This document shows positions 15,974 through 24,482 of a stretch of 64,000 nucleotides of DNA, one piece after another; within the stretch, counting starts at the first letter, position 1, and the number at the start of each line of letters is the position of its first letter. The notes under the pieces were generated by a model. The model did not search any database, was not told where the DNA came from, and saw only the letters and a program-made list of their open reading frames with translations. The stretch is from the NCBI GenBank assembly GCA_934643455.1, contig CAKUBV010000001.1:186001-250000 (forward strand), read 5' to 3'. Origin of the DNA: Candidatus Proelusimicrobium excrementi (GTDB lineage Bacteria; Elusimicrobiota; Elusimicrobia; Elusimicrobiales; Elusimicrobiaceae). The position numbers were made by a program, and so were the translations under genes.

Positions 15974-17272
15974 ATGAACTTAAAAAATTTAAGCCCTTGG
16001 GCTTATGTGCCCACCGCCTATTTTATGGAGGGCGTGCCTTATGCCGTAATTAACATACTTTCCGCCGTAATGTATTCCAAGCTGGGCGTGGCGAACGACG
16101 TTTTTATCTTCTGGACCAGCTGGCTCTATCTTCCTTGGGTTTTAAAAATGTTTTGGTCCCCTTTTGTTGAAGGAAACGCCACAAAACGCCTGTGGATTTT
16201 ATCAACGCAGTACGCTTTGGCGTGGATTTTTTTGTTTATTGCTTTAAGTTTAAACTGTTCGGCCTTTTTTACTTTTTCGGTGCTGGGCTTTTTTATAGGG
16301 GCTTTTATTTCGGCCACGCATGATATTGCGCTTGACGGTTATTATATGATAGCCTTAGACGAGAAAAAACAAAGCGCATTCGTCGGCTGGCGCACTGTTT
16401 TTTACCGTTTTGCGATGATAGCGGTCAGCGGCCCTTTGGTGGTGCTGGCGGCAAAACTTCAAAAACTTACCGGGAGCGAAACTTCCGCTTGGGCGGTGGT
16501 GTTTTGCGCCGTTTCTTTGCTGACGGTTATCGTAACAACGTATCATAAATTTATTTTTCCGCGCCCGGCGGAAGATAAACCCGCCCCGTCAAAGGGGGAA
16601 CTGCCGCTTTTCGCCGAGGTGTTTAAAGCTTATTTCAAGCAGGAAAATATAGTATACATTTTGCTTTTTATTTTGCTTTACCGTTTCGGCGATGCCTGCC
16701 TGGAAAAGGTTGTGGTTCCTTTTCTTTTAAAGCCGGAAAGCGAAGGCGCTTTGGCCGTCAGTACGGAAGCGTTCGGATATATAAAAGGAACTTTGGGCCT
16801 TTTGGCAGTAATAGCCGGTAATATTTTCGGCGGTTTTTTACTTTCGAAATACGGTTTCCGCCGCTGTATTTGGTATTTTGCCGTAATTTTGGTTCTTCCT
16901 AACTTTTTCTACGCTTATATGGCTTGGTTCCACCCGTCGCTTAAAGTGATAGGAGCTTTGTTGGTGCTGGAAAACTTCGGCAACGGCCTTGCCATGATGG
17001 CTTTTACGGTTTTTATAATGTTTGTATCGCAGGGGAAGTATAAAACTTCTTTTTACGCCATTTCCACGGGGATAATGGCCTTCGGCATGATGATACCCAA
17101 TATGCTTAGCGGCAAATTGCAGGTTATGTTGGGGTATAAAGAATTTTTCCTCGCCGTAAGCATAGCGGGGCTTGTAACTTTTGCGGTTATACCGCTTTGC
17201 TACAAAATAAAACAGCTTGAAGAGGCCGACGCGTTTATCGCCAAAACCGATAAAGCCGAATTTATGGAATAA
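15974..17272 (+). CDS. MFS transporter, AmpG-like
   Basis: A 432-residue inner-membrane protein with about twelve hydrophobic segments. The start region WAYVPTAYFMEGVPYAVINILSAVMY and the first loop are like the AmpG/SLC33 branch of the MFS, which imports muropeptides or acetyl-CoA-type substrates; exact substrate unproven. I start at ATG 15974, six bases after AAAGGAG; an upstream ATG at 15923 lacks a ribosome site. The stop is one base before the end of the convergent DUF5131 gene, so no space remains for a terminator between them. Confidence 0.82.
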   Translation: MNLKNLSPWAYVPTAYFMEGVPYAVINILSAVMYSKLGVANDVFIFWTSWLYLPWVLKMFWSPFVEGNATKRLWILSTQYALAWIFLFIALSLNCSAFFTFSVLGFFIGAFISATHDIALDGYYMIALDEKKQSAFVGWRTVFYRFAMIAVSGPLVVLAAKLQKLTGSETSAWAVVFCAVSLLTVIVTTYHKFIFPRPAEDKPAPSKGELPLFAEVFKAYFKQENIVYILLFILLYRFGDACLEKVVVPFLLKPESEGALAVSTEAFGYIKGTLGLLAVIAGNIFGGFLLSKYGFRRCIWYFAVILVLPNFFYAYMAWFHPSLKVIGALLVLENFGNGLAMMAFTVFIMFVSQGKYKTSFYAISTGIMAFGMMIPNMLSGKLQVMLGYKEFFLAVSIAGLVTFAVIPLCYKIKQLEEADAFIAKTDKAEFME

Positions 17273-17983
17273 TCAGTCCGTATTTATGCCGGCTTTTGCC
17301 GCTTGTTTGTGCTGGAGCGCGCGCGGAATATTGTAGAGTTTGCCGTCTTTGATAAAATGCGCGCCGGTTTGCTTGAAAGTGAAAGGCACTCCGGCTTCAA
17401 CGCACTGCGCCCTTAGGGCCAGGAACCAATCGTAATTTGATGTTCTGGCTTCTTCCCCGGATTCGCCTCCGGCGATCACGCCGGATATCCCGCCCGAAAG
17501 ATAACCTTTTAAATTTATCGGGCCCAAAAGAGGCTCGCAGATAATAATTTTGTTTTTTATCGGCAAATCCAAATACTCAGGCAGGCGTTCGTCTGCGCGT
17601 TTTTGGTTTTCGGCCGTGCAGGCGATGGTTACGTTAGGGTAGCCCTCGCCCCAGTCCGCCGGAAGCAAAGCCCGCACCCTTAAAATCCTTTTGGTTATTA
17701 TAAAAAAGTTGACGTCGCTTCTGTATTTTATTATTTGCCAAGCGTCGGCGCGCCAGGGGTCTGCTTCTTCTAAAAAGAAATCCGAACTGAAACAGGTGTA
17801 AAGCGTTTCGCCTGGCGGAACTTTAAAGCCGCCTTTGCGGTTTTTTCTCAGCGGCAGGTTGAAGTCTTTATTCTTTATTATTAGGGAACTGTCTTTGCCG
17901 TGCCGCGCATCTATGCGGTAGACATAGCAGTTAAGGCAGCCTTCGGAATATTTTTTACAGCCGTGCCAAGGGTTCCATTTCAT
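17273..17983 (-). CDS. DUF5131 (phage Gp37/Gp68-like) family protein
   Basis: A 236-residue protein beginning MKWNPWHGCKKYSEGCLNCYVYR, whose cysteine spacing (CX6CX2C) and WNPWHGC start are diagnostic for DUF5131. The cysteines resemble an iron-sulfur or metal site, and the family has been compared with radical-SAM enzymes; the reaction is unknown. I choose ATG 17983 rather than 18025 because it gives the conserved family N-terminus and has TATAAT six bases upstream, again implying a leaderless mRNA. Family members occur in both phages and chromosomes; no other phage gene is nearby. Confidence 0.85.
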   Translation of the reverse strand: MKWNPWHGCKKYSEGCLNCYVYRIDARHGKDSSLIIKNKDFNLPLRKNRKGGFKVPPGETLYTCFSSDFFLEEADPWRADAWQIIKYRSDVNFFIITKRILRVRALLPADWGEGYPNVTIACTAENQKRADERLPEYLDLPIKNKIIICEPLLGPINLKGYLSGGISGVIAGGESGEEARTSNYDWFLALRAQCVEAGVPFTFKQTGAHFIKDGKLYNIPRALQHKQAAKAGINTD

Positions 17984-18238
17984 AAGGAGATTATATAACA
18001 TTCCCTGCGTCTTGTATCTTCTCATGTGTTTTTACTTGTGTTAAGTTGAGTTCTCGTAGCTAGCACTTTGCCGCTTTTGGGCGGCTTTAAATTTTCTCCT
18101 CAGTCGGGTACTGCGCCGCCTTTGGCGGCATCATACTTAGTACACCTTCTTCGTCAAAAATTGAAATCCGCTCCAAAATCAACAAACCACGCCGGTTAAG
18201 TTCTCTCACGCTGAAAGTTTATAGTGTACTCATTTAAT

Positions 18239-18296
18239 GTAGGTCAGGTTCTACCTGACGGGAATTTACTTAGTTGCGTCAGTCGGAGCCTGACCT
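18239..18296. repeat. REP-like palindrome pair
   Basis: GTAGGTCAGG-TTCTA-CCTGACGGG (18239-18262) is itself a hairpin. A second, inverted version ends at 18296, so AGGTCAGG (18241-18248) also pairs with CCTGACCT (18289-18296). The first unit matches 19 of 24 bases, in reverse orientation, to 52056-52079 inside a prophage gene, with all five differences being transitions. Confidence 0.65.
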
Positions 18297-18389
18297 GCGT
18301 TTACCTTTTTTCTCGTCATGTTTATTGGGGAAGATTAACTTTTAAACGCGGTTTTTATATAATTATTCATATAAGTAAGGAAAGATTTA

Positions 18390-18430
18390 TGACCCCTGCG
18401 GTTTTCACTTGGCGTGAAAACTTTTTATAG
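18390..18430 (+). other. 13-codon micro-ORF over a terminator-like hairpin
   Basis: TAAGGAAAG precedes ATG 18390; the ORF (MTPAVFTWRENFL) runs through the hairpin GTTTTCAC...GTGAAAAC plus T5 (18401-18425) and stops at 18430. This is the geometry of a leader-peptide attenuator, but the codons give no obvious regulatory amino acid. It may be chance. Confidence 0.25.
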
Positions 18431-18433
18431 GCC

Positions 18434-18496
18434 TTAAGTCCCAAGTTAAAATAGGTCTGAAATCCGCTTGTTAGCCCGCTCAAAAACAGATAAAAT
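18434..18496 (+). promoter_or_regulatory. Promoter with conserved upstream element, copy C
   Basis: TTAAGTCCCA (18434-18443), seven bases, ATAGGTC (18451-18457), ten bases, TTGTTA (18468-18473), 17 bases, TAAAAT (18491-18496). Predicted transcript start near 18503, upstream of the small ORF at 18540 and possibly of the giant gene at 18814. Confidence 0.58.
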
Positions 18497-18539
18497 TAGT
18501 ATATAAGAAATTTGTAAATCTTAGTAAAAGGATACCGAG

Positions 18540-18716
18540 ATGCTTATAAATTCCGTTATAAATACGAGTATAGGAGTGGACAAAGCTTCCTTAAGCTTTG
18601 CTCGCTTTAAGCATTCGGTATTCGGCATACATTCCCGTCCCGGGAGTGTTGCCGGCGGCCGCAGGGAATGCTGCCTCAATATAAGTGCAAAATCAGATTT
18701 TGGAAAAGGTGTCTAA
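18540..18716 (+). CDS. Small ORF of 58 codons, hypothetical
   Basis: ATG 18540 follows AAAGGAT with about eight bases spacing, in the transcript expected from promoter copy C, and the stop falls inside the stem of the terminator at 18705. The product (MLINSVINTSIGVDKASLSF at its start) is basic, contains a CC pair near the C-terminus (RRECCLN) and has no recognisable domain or signal peptide. The DNA also folds: GGCATACATTCCC pairs with GGGAATGCTGCC (about 18624-18674), so a structured small RNA is the alternative. I cannot decide between the two. Confidence 0.4.
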   Translation: MLINSVINTSIGVDKASLSFARFKHSVFGIHSRPGSVAGGRRECCLNISAKSDFGKGV

Positions 18717-18739
18717 AAAATTTTTAGACGCCTTTTTTT
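18705..18739 (+). terminator. Intrinsic terminator upstream of the giant gene
   Basis: AAGG-T-GTCTAAAAA pairs with TTTTTAGAC-G-CCTT and is followed by a T run. It should end the ~240-base transcript from promoter copy C, 75 bases before the start of the 1834-codon gene. Confidence 0.85.
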
Positions 18740-18813
18740 ATGTCCTGAGCGTATAAAGAAAAGTTAAAAGTAAAACGCAGTGGCGTATGAAAATTAAAAC
18801 GGTGCTTAATTAA

Positions 18814-21800
18814 ATGAAAAGAAAATTATCTTCCATAGGCGTAAAAATTATTTCCGCGGTATTGTCTTTCGTCATTCTTTTTGAATGCAACGCCGCGGCC
18901 TTTACGGGTATCGGCGGCGCTGATTTTTCCGCTTTGCCTTCTTTTGAAGGTTCGTTTAATCTCTTTAACGCGGAAGAGGGCGCGTTTAGTTCCGCCTTGG
19001 AAGATCTCTATTTAAAGGGAAATGAGGACAATATCTATGAAGCCGCACTTAACGGGGAAACATCCGTGGCTTTGCGTAAGCTTGTAAACGGCGGACACAA
19101 AACTAAAGTTGCGGCTTTGTCAAGAGAGGGAAAAGAAAAGTACGGGCTTCTTGCGCCGATGTACGTTAAAATTAAAGGTTATAAATCAACAAATGCGCTT
19201 GAGGCCGATTTGGGCGCGTATTTGGCCGCTCAGCTTTCCCCCAGAACCGTAATGCCTTATAAAGAATATGAAAAGCTTTATAATGACGAAGTCAAAAAAG
19301 CCGCAAAGGAATACGCCAAATTAAGCGGCGGGAAGACGGTTGCTCCTTTCCGTACGCCGCAAGACGCTATTATCAGCGAAATTCATTCCATTTATCCGCT
19401 TAAAAACGCATACGCAGATTATAAAAAGGACGCCGCCGGGGAAATAGCGTGGCGCAAAGCCAACAGCCAAAAAGTAAATGACGCGGCATATAAAGTCGCC
19501 AGAAAATATATAGAGGCTATAGGCGCGGCGAATCTTTCCGTGCCTACTTTTTCTTATCTCGTAAATTTAAAATTAAACGGCAAACCGGTTTTGACGACGC
19601 AAGACCGCCTCGCCGTATACAATTATGCCGTAACCCGTTTGGAAAAACAGAACCTTAACGCTTTGCAGCTTGGCTTAACGAGCGGGAAAAGCGATAAAAA
19701 AGTGGCCGCGAATCTGCTTCAGGATATAATAGACGCGATGGTGTTGGGCGGATATGTAGTCGGCAAAGACAACGGCAGATATTCCAAAGCCGTGGAAAGG
19801 GTAATATACGCCGGCGAAAACGGAATGGGCTCGGCCAATATACTGTCGGCGGGGTTTGCATCTCTGCTGGCGGTCAAAGATTACGCTGCGCTTAAAAGGA
19901 TTTTAAACCGTTATACCGTTAAAGAAAACTCTTCGGCCTCTTTCGGGGAATATATAAGCCTTACTTATTATGCCGGCAAGGCAAAAACCGCCGGCGGAAG
20001 ATTTTTGGGCCGCGCTTCCGTAAATACCCAGTACAGCACCCGCTATGTTTACGCAAACACTTTTATGGATTTGGCCAAGCTCTTGGCGGAAGACGGAAGC
20101 CAGGCTTCTCTTGCTTTGCTTAAAGAATACGGCGTCAATAAAGGTTTTGAAGGCATAAGGCCCTTTTTGGCCGGCGCGCTTTTAAGCGGTAAATCCGGCG
20201 CGGACGCAGCGACGGCGCAGTCTTACGCTTTGAAACTGGCCAATTTGACTTTGGGCGATATCCCCGCAACCCAGGAATACGATTTGGACAGAGCCCTTTT
20301 GGCTAAATATCCCGGTATAAAAAACAGCCTTAATTCCGGCGCGGTAATCAGCAAAGCTCAATATAATGCAAGGCTTACCCGCAACAAAAATTTAAGATAT
20401 TTGGACAGAGCCGCTTTTTCCTTGGACATACTGCTTATGGTATGGGGCACCGTCGGTTTGGCAAAGCTCGGCGGAAAAGCTTTAAGTTTAAGCCGTTCAA
20501 CCTATACCGCTATAAGGGCCGGCAGAATAGCCGATAACGCCAAACGCATAGCTTATATAAAAGCCAATTACGCCAAATTAGGCGGTTATATATCGGCTCG
20601 CAACAGTATGTTAAGGCTCGGCAGCCGCATAAAATCGGGCGGATTAAGAATAAAAGCTTTATTTACCGGCAAGCCCGCTCCCGCGGCGAAGCCTGCTCCC
20701 AGGGATATAAAACTGCAAAATTGGGCGGACAGACGTCAGCTGGCAAGGCTTAACGAAAGCCGCGTCAGAACCCAGGCAAAAGTACAGAATTCTTCCAAAC
20801 CTACTCCCAGGCAGAAAGCGCGCGCGGATTTGGCTGCGGCTCAATACGAAGCTAAAAAAGCCCAAATGGATTTAGTGACAAAAGCGCGTCTTTACGGCGC
20901 GGGCGCGGAAGCGAAAAACGCCTCTTACTTAGCCAAAGTAAAAGAATATAATACGGCCGCGGAACTTTATAATTCCAAACTGGCTTTGCTTTCAAGATAT
21001 CAGTCCGAAGGGGCTTCGGCTTCCGTAATAGAAGCCTTACAGGCGGAAGTAAACGCCTTGGCCGAAACTTTAAAGACTCCTCCCGCTTTGCCGGCTTTCA
21101 CCGCGGGTGAAACTTCTTTATTGGAAGCGAACACCCTTTTTAACTCTTCCGTTTCCTCTTTAAGGCAGGCTCAGTCCGCTTATAAAGCGACAGGCTGGTG
21201 GAACAGAAATATTTTACAGCCTTGGAAGAATTTGGGCTCCTCCGGCGACGGCACATTAGGCCTTTGGCGGCTTGAAACCGAACCCGGCATAACCATAGCC
21301 GAAGCTTTGGGCGACACCAGGCCGTATAACCCGGATTATACGTCGGGATTAAGGCTGTTCTCCAATAAACCCGATTATCTCAGCCCGGTATCAAAATTTT
21401 ATACTTTCCTTGAAAATCACAGGCTTACGCCCGTATCAAAAACGTTAAAATTCATAAATAACAGGGCTACGATATTGGGCACGTCATTGCTGCTAAACTA
21501 TAACGTAGCTACGGTAACGCCCGAAGCCTTAAACGCCGGCAGATTTTTAACAACCGGGACGGAGCTTGTCGTAAATACCGGCAACGGCGCAAAATTGGCC
21601 GGCGCGGTTGATTTCGGCCGCTCCGCAAGCCTGCCGTTAAGGCCTTTTGCTTCTTCCGGGTTAAAACCGGTAAGCGTGATAGATCCTAAAATATTCCAGT
21701 TTTACGGAACCGTTCCCTTGCCGGGCGGCAATCTGGTAAGCAATCTCAGCGTCGGGGGGCTTTTGAGCAATGTCTATAAAACCGGCTTTGCGGCCGGTGC

Positions 21801-24318
21801 GGGCGTCGCCTTCCCTTTAATGCTCGGGAAAGATTTATATAAAATTTTAGACAACAAAATTATGGGCGTCGCGCCCGTGCAAACGCGCAGATACGCCAGT
21901 CCCTATAATTTGGGCGCTTTTAACCTTTACGGCGCCGACGGACAAAGCTTTTTGGCTCAAAAAGGCGCACAAAACGGCGGATTTGCTTTATTTACACCGA
22001 CGGAATGGAATGATTTTAAAGCAAAGTTCGGAAATAATTACGTATACGAAATACCCGCCGAACCGCATTTCTATTCCGGCGTGCGTTCCTATAAAACGCC
22101 GTTATCCTCTTTAGCTTTAAGCAGAACAGGGCTTTCTTTTGACGAAAACGGCAATGTGGCTTCGGAAGATGAAGTCCTTGCGGCTTCGGCCCTGCTGCCT
22201 TACGCAGAAGATATGCAGGACAGAAGCTTCACCATGAGCGCAGCCACCACGGAAGGCGGCGAAGTTCTGCCCGTAAAACTTACCTTTAGTAAAGATTTTG
22301 ACGCAAAAGGCTATACAAATGTGGTTTTCTTCAACAATGTGGCCGAACTCAGAGAATACGGCAAGAAGCCAAGGGTGATGTCCAACTTCTATTTAAGATT
22401 AAAAACCGAATATAAGAGCCTTTTAAAATTCGCCAATCAGCTTAAAGCTTTGGGCGAAAGCATAACCCTTAAAATATGGCAATACGGCATAGAGCCGGAT
22501 AAAACTGCCACCGTGCCTTTATACTACGGCGACGGAGCCGAAGAACTGCCTATAAAAGTTATTACCGACGCCAGATTCGTGCAAGACGGACGCAAACTTG
22601 TTTTGACGCCTTCCGGCGCGATAGGCGTTTTATCGCCCAAAGGCGGAATGCCGGATATTATAACTTCTTCGGTGGTGGTCAGAATACCTAAAAACCAAAG
22701 AGGCGTTTTGCTTAAAGTGCTGGCTTCTTCAAAAGACGTAATGCCGATAGAAGTTATGCCCAGCTATGATAAAGCGACGGTAATCATCAAACAAGGCTTC
22801 TATATTAACCCGAGCCTCGGCAAAACTTTGGGCCCGGTTCTGCCGGAATCATTGGGCGTCAGCGAAGCTTTCGCCACGAACCTGATGTACATAGTAAACT
22901 ATCTGCCGGGCATTTTATCTCCGCTTTTGAACCCGCTGGTAAAGAAATACGGCGAAGTCGCCATGTTTAAAGTTTCAATAGGCATATCAATGCTGGCGGC
23001 GATACTGCCTTCCGTATTCGGCTTTTACGGCTATGCTTCCACCATGGAGCCTACCATACTTAGGACGGCTTCTTTGGGATTGGCCCTGTTCGCTTTGGCT
23101 TTCTCAATCAATATAAGAAACGTAATCGGCAACTCCCTTATAAACATGAACAGGGGCGGAATGCCGATATCCAAGGACAAGAAAAAGGAAGATAAAAACC
23201 TTGCCGAATCGGTAAAAATCACAACCGATATTTTGGCGGAAAAGTTTAAAAACCTTTTCTCCTCGGGAAGCGATTTTTCGATGCAGGATATTTTGTACTA
23301 TAACCGCAGCTTCATAAATAAGAATTTGGGCACGATGGCTTTCCTTATAGCCCCTTCCGTGCTGAACTATGCGGGCAAGCCTTTCGGCTTTGATTTCAAC
23401 TTCGGCTGGGACGTGTCTTTGCCTTTGTACGCCGCTTACAGCGCGTATGCGGGATACAAAGTCCACAAAACCAACTTAAGGGACAATATAATAATAGACC
23501 ATATTAAAAATGACGTCTATCAAATGGAAGATATTTCCGCCGAAGGCGCAGGCGCAAAAACGGCCGCGGAAGCAAAAGAAAAGAACCTTTGGAACGATAT
23601 TAAAGAAGTGTTTAACATAATGCTTCATAAAGAAGGCGTTATGGGGATAGTTTCGGGTATGTCTTTGGCTACGGCGCACGAACTTTCCGTCAGCAGCGCG
23701 TTTTCCTCAACGCTTTATCAAATCGTCCCGGACGGCGACATGGCCACGATTATGGTTATAGGTGTTCTCTACGGATCTTTGATGATCGGAAGGCTTCTCG
23801 GCAATATCACTACGACCAGGATGTCATCGGGCACTTCATATTTTGCATATTCCTTGCTTTCGGGCTTGGGGACGGCGGGCATAATGGGCGGCATTATGGC
23901 GGATTCGCCTTCTACAATAATCGCCGGCGGCGTAATAGCCAGCATAGGTATAGGCAATTACTTCTCGCAGATGTTTGCCTATATCATAAGAAAGCACCCG
24001 GAACTTCAAAGCCAGATTTCACAGGCGTTAAGTTTTACCATGCCGATTGCGGTAGGCCTTTCAATGCCGATAACTTACCTTAACGACTGGACCGGCCTTC
24101 CTTACGCCCGCGTAATGGCTTCTTTGGCCATGCTCGTGGCCAGCATGGTCTGCACCAAAGGAATGCTTGATAATTCCACGCTCTACAAATATGTAGTTCA
24201 GGAATTTAAAGAAGCTTCAGATTATGTAGTCGGCCTTTATAAAGATAAAATTAAAGGCGGCGATAAGGACGGCGGGCAAAAGCCTTCTTCCTCGGAAGGG
24301 GAAAATCCGGCAAAATAA
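18814..24318 (+). CDS. Giant protein: signal peptide, ~1300-residue extracytoplasmic region, C-terminal MFS-like membrane domain
   Basis: 1834 residues. An N-terminal hydrophobic segment (residues 10-30, IISAVLSFVILFECNAAAF) looks like a signal peptide or anchor. Residues ~30-530 are helical and alanine/lysine-rich; a hydrophobic stretch lies near 535-560 (LDILLMVWGTVGLAKLGG). Residues ~660-760 are strongly coiled-coil-like. Residues ~950-1330 look mixed beta. From ~1335 to ~1785 there are about twelve membrane helices with MFS character (NYLPGILSPLLNPLVKKYG; YGSLMIGRLLGNI), then a charged tail of ~40 residues. No ribosome site is seen before ATG 18814; an eight-codon ORF ends directly before it. 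A transporter fused to a huge outer domain suggests envelope spanning or binding of a large substrate. No family assignment beyond MFS-like. Confidence 0.8.
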   Translation: MKRKLSSIGVKIISAVLSFVILFECNAAAFTGIGGADFSALPSFEGSFNLFNAEEGAFSSALEDLYLKGNEDNIYEAALNGETSVALRKLVNGGHKTKVAALSREGKEKYGLLAPMYVKIKGYKSTNALEADLGAYLAAQLSPRTVMPYKEYEKLYNDEVKKAAKEYAKLSGGKTVAPFRTPQDAIISEIHSIYPLKNAYADYKKDAAGEIAWRKANSQKVNDAAYKVARKYIEAIGAANLSVPTFSYLVNLKLNGKPVLTTQDRLAVYNYAVTRLEKQNLNALQLGLTSGKSDKKVAANLLQDIIDAMVLGGYVVGKDNGRYSKAVERVIYAGENGMGSANILSAGFASLLAVKDYAALKRILNRYTVKENSSASFGEYISLTYYAGKAKTAGGRFLGRASVNTQYSTRYVYANTFMDLAKLLAEDGSQASLALLKEYGVNKGFEGIRPFLAGALLSGKSGADAATAQSYALKLANLTLGDIPATQEYDLDRALLAKYPGIKNSLNSGAVISKAQYNARLTRNKNLRYLDRAAFSLDILLMVWGTVGLAKLGGKALSLSRSTYTAIRAGRIADNAKRIAYIKANYAKLGGYISARNSMLRLGSRIKSGGLRIKALFTGKPAPAAKPAPRDIKLQNWADRRQLARLNESRVRTQAKVQNSSKPTPRQKARADLAAAQYEAKKAQMDLVTKARLYGAGAEAKNASYLAKVKEYNTAAELYNSKLALLSRYQSEGASASVIEALQAEVNALAETLKTPPALPAFTAGETSLLEANTLFNSSVSSLRQAQSAYKATGWWNRNILQPWKNLGSSGDGTLGLWRLETEPGITIAEALGDTRPYNPDYTSGLRLFSNKPDYLSPVSKFYTFLENHRLTPVSKTLKFINNRATILGTSLLLNYNVATVTPEALNAGRFLTTGTELVVNTGNGAKLAGAVDFGRSASLPLRPFASSGLKPVSVIDPKIFQFYGTVPLPGGNLVSNLSVGGLLSNVYKTGFAAGAGVAFPLMLGKDLYKILDNKIMGVAPVQTRRYASPYNLGAFNLYGADGQSFLAQKGAQNGGFALFTPTEWNDFKAKFGNNYVYEIPAEPHFYSGVRSYKTPLSSLALSRTGLSFDENGNVASEDEVLAASALLPYAEDMQDRSFTMSAATTEGGEVLPVKLTFSKDFDAKGYTNVVFFNNVAELREYGKKPRVMSNFYLRLKTEYKSLLKFANQLKALGESITLKIWQYGIEPDKTATVPLYYGDGAEELPIKVITDARFVQDGRKLVLTPSGAIGVLSPKGGMPDIITSSVVVRIPKNQRGVLLKVLASSKDVMPIEVMPSYDKATVIIKQGFYINPSLGKTLGPVLPESLGVSEAFATNLMYIVNYLPGILSPLLNPLVKKYGEVAMFKVSIGISMLAAILPSVFGFYGYASTMEPTILRTASLGLALFALAFSINIRNVIGNSLINMNRGGMPISKDKKKEDKNLAESVKITTDILAEKFKNLFSSGSDFSMQDILYYNRSFINKNLGTMAFLIAPSVLNYAGKPFGFDFNFGWDVSLPLYAAYSAYAGYKVHKTNLRDNIIIDHIKNDVYQMEDISAEGAGAKTAAEAKEKNLWNDIKEVFNIMLHKEGVMGIVSGMSLATAHELSVSSAFSSTLYQIVPDGDMATIMVIGVLYGSLMIGRLLGNITTTRMSSGTSYFAYSLLSGLGTAGIMGGIMADSPSTIIAGGVIASIGIGNYFSQMFAYIIRKHPELQSQISQALSFTMPIAVGLSMPITYLNDWTGLPYARVMASLAMLVASMVCTKGMLDNSTLYKYVVQEFKEASDYVVGLYKDKIKGGDKDGGQKPSSSEGENPAK

Positions 24319-24336
24319 ATTAAGCAAATAACATTT

Positions 24337-24371
24337 ACGGCGGGGAACTTAAAAGTTCCCCGTTGTTTTTT
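24337..24371 (+). terminator. Terminator after the giant gene
   Basis: CGGGGAACT pairs with AGTTCCCCG across TAAA, followed by GTTG and T6. Confidence 0.88.
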
Positions 24372-24376
24372 GCGTT

Positions 24377-24439
24377 TTTCGGCTTATTCTTAAATAGGAC
24401 GGGAAAATGCTTTACAACCCACCATAGAAATGTTAGATT
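24377..24439 (+). promoter_or_regulatory. Promoter with conserved upstream element, copy D (galactose operon)
   Basis: TTTCGGCTTA (24377-24386; 8 of 10 to TTTWGGCCCA), seven bases, ATAGGAC (24394-24400), ten bases, TTTACA (24411-24416), 17 bases, TAGATT (24434-24439). The spacing equals copies A-C. It starts the symporter-galK-galE-galT run. Confidence 0.52.
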
Positions 24440-24482
24440 TGTGGTGTAGGTGCAGTCATTTCATCTTTTAGCGGAGGTTGTG

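Larger units (their letters stand above)
18026..18433. other. Non-coding stretch with GC-rich hairpins
   Basis: No convincing gene. Hairpins seen: GCCGC-TTTTG-GGCGGC near 18070-18087, GCCGCC-TTT-GGCGGC near 18116-18132, the inverted repeat described at 18239-18296, and a terminator-like hairpin at 18401. The first could terminate transcription on the minus strand. The rest is unexplained. Confidence 0.4.

Noticed and set aside
17984..18025. Longer start for the DUF5131 gene
   Set aside because: The conserved family N-terminus begins at MKWNPWHGC and a TATAAT box is placed for the downstream ATG.
18503..18739. 6S RNA, tmRNA or RNase P RNA
   Set aside because: I could not find the signature sequences of these RNAs; only generic hairpins and a terminator are seen.
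23031..23957. Reverse-strand ORFs within the giant gene and similar antisense ORFs across the window
   Set aside because: They are frame shadows of real genes, without ribosome sites or family-like sequence.
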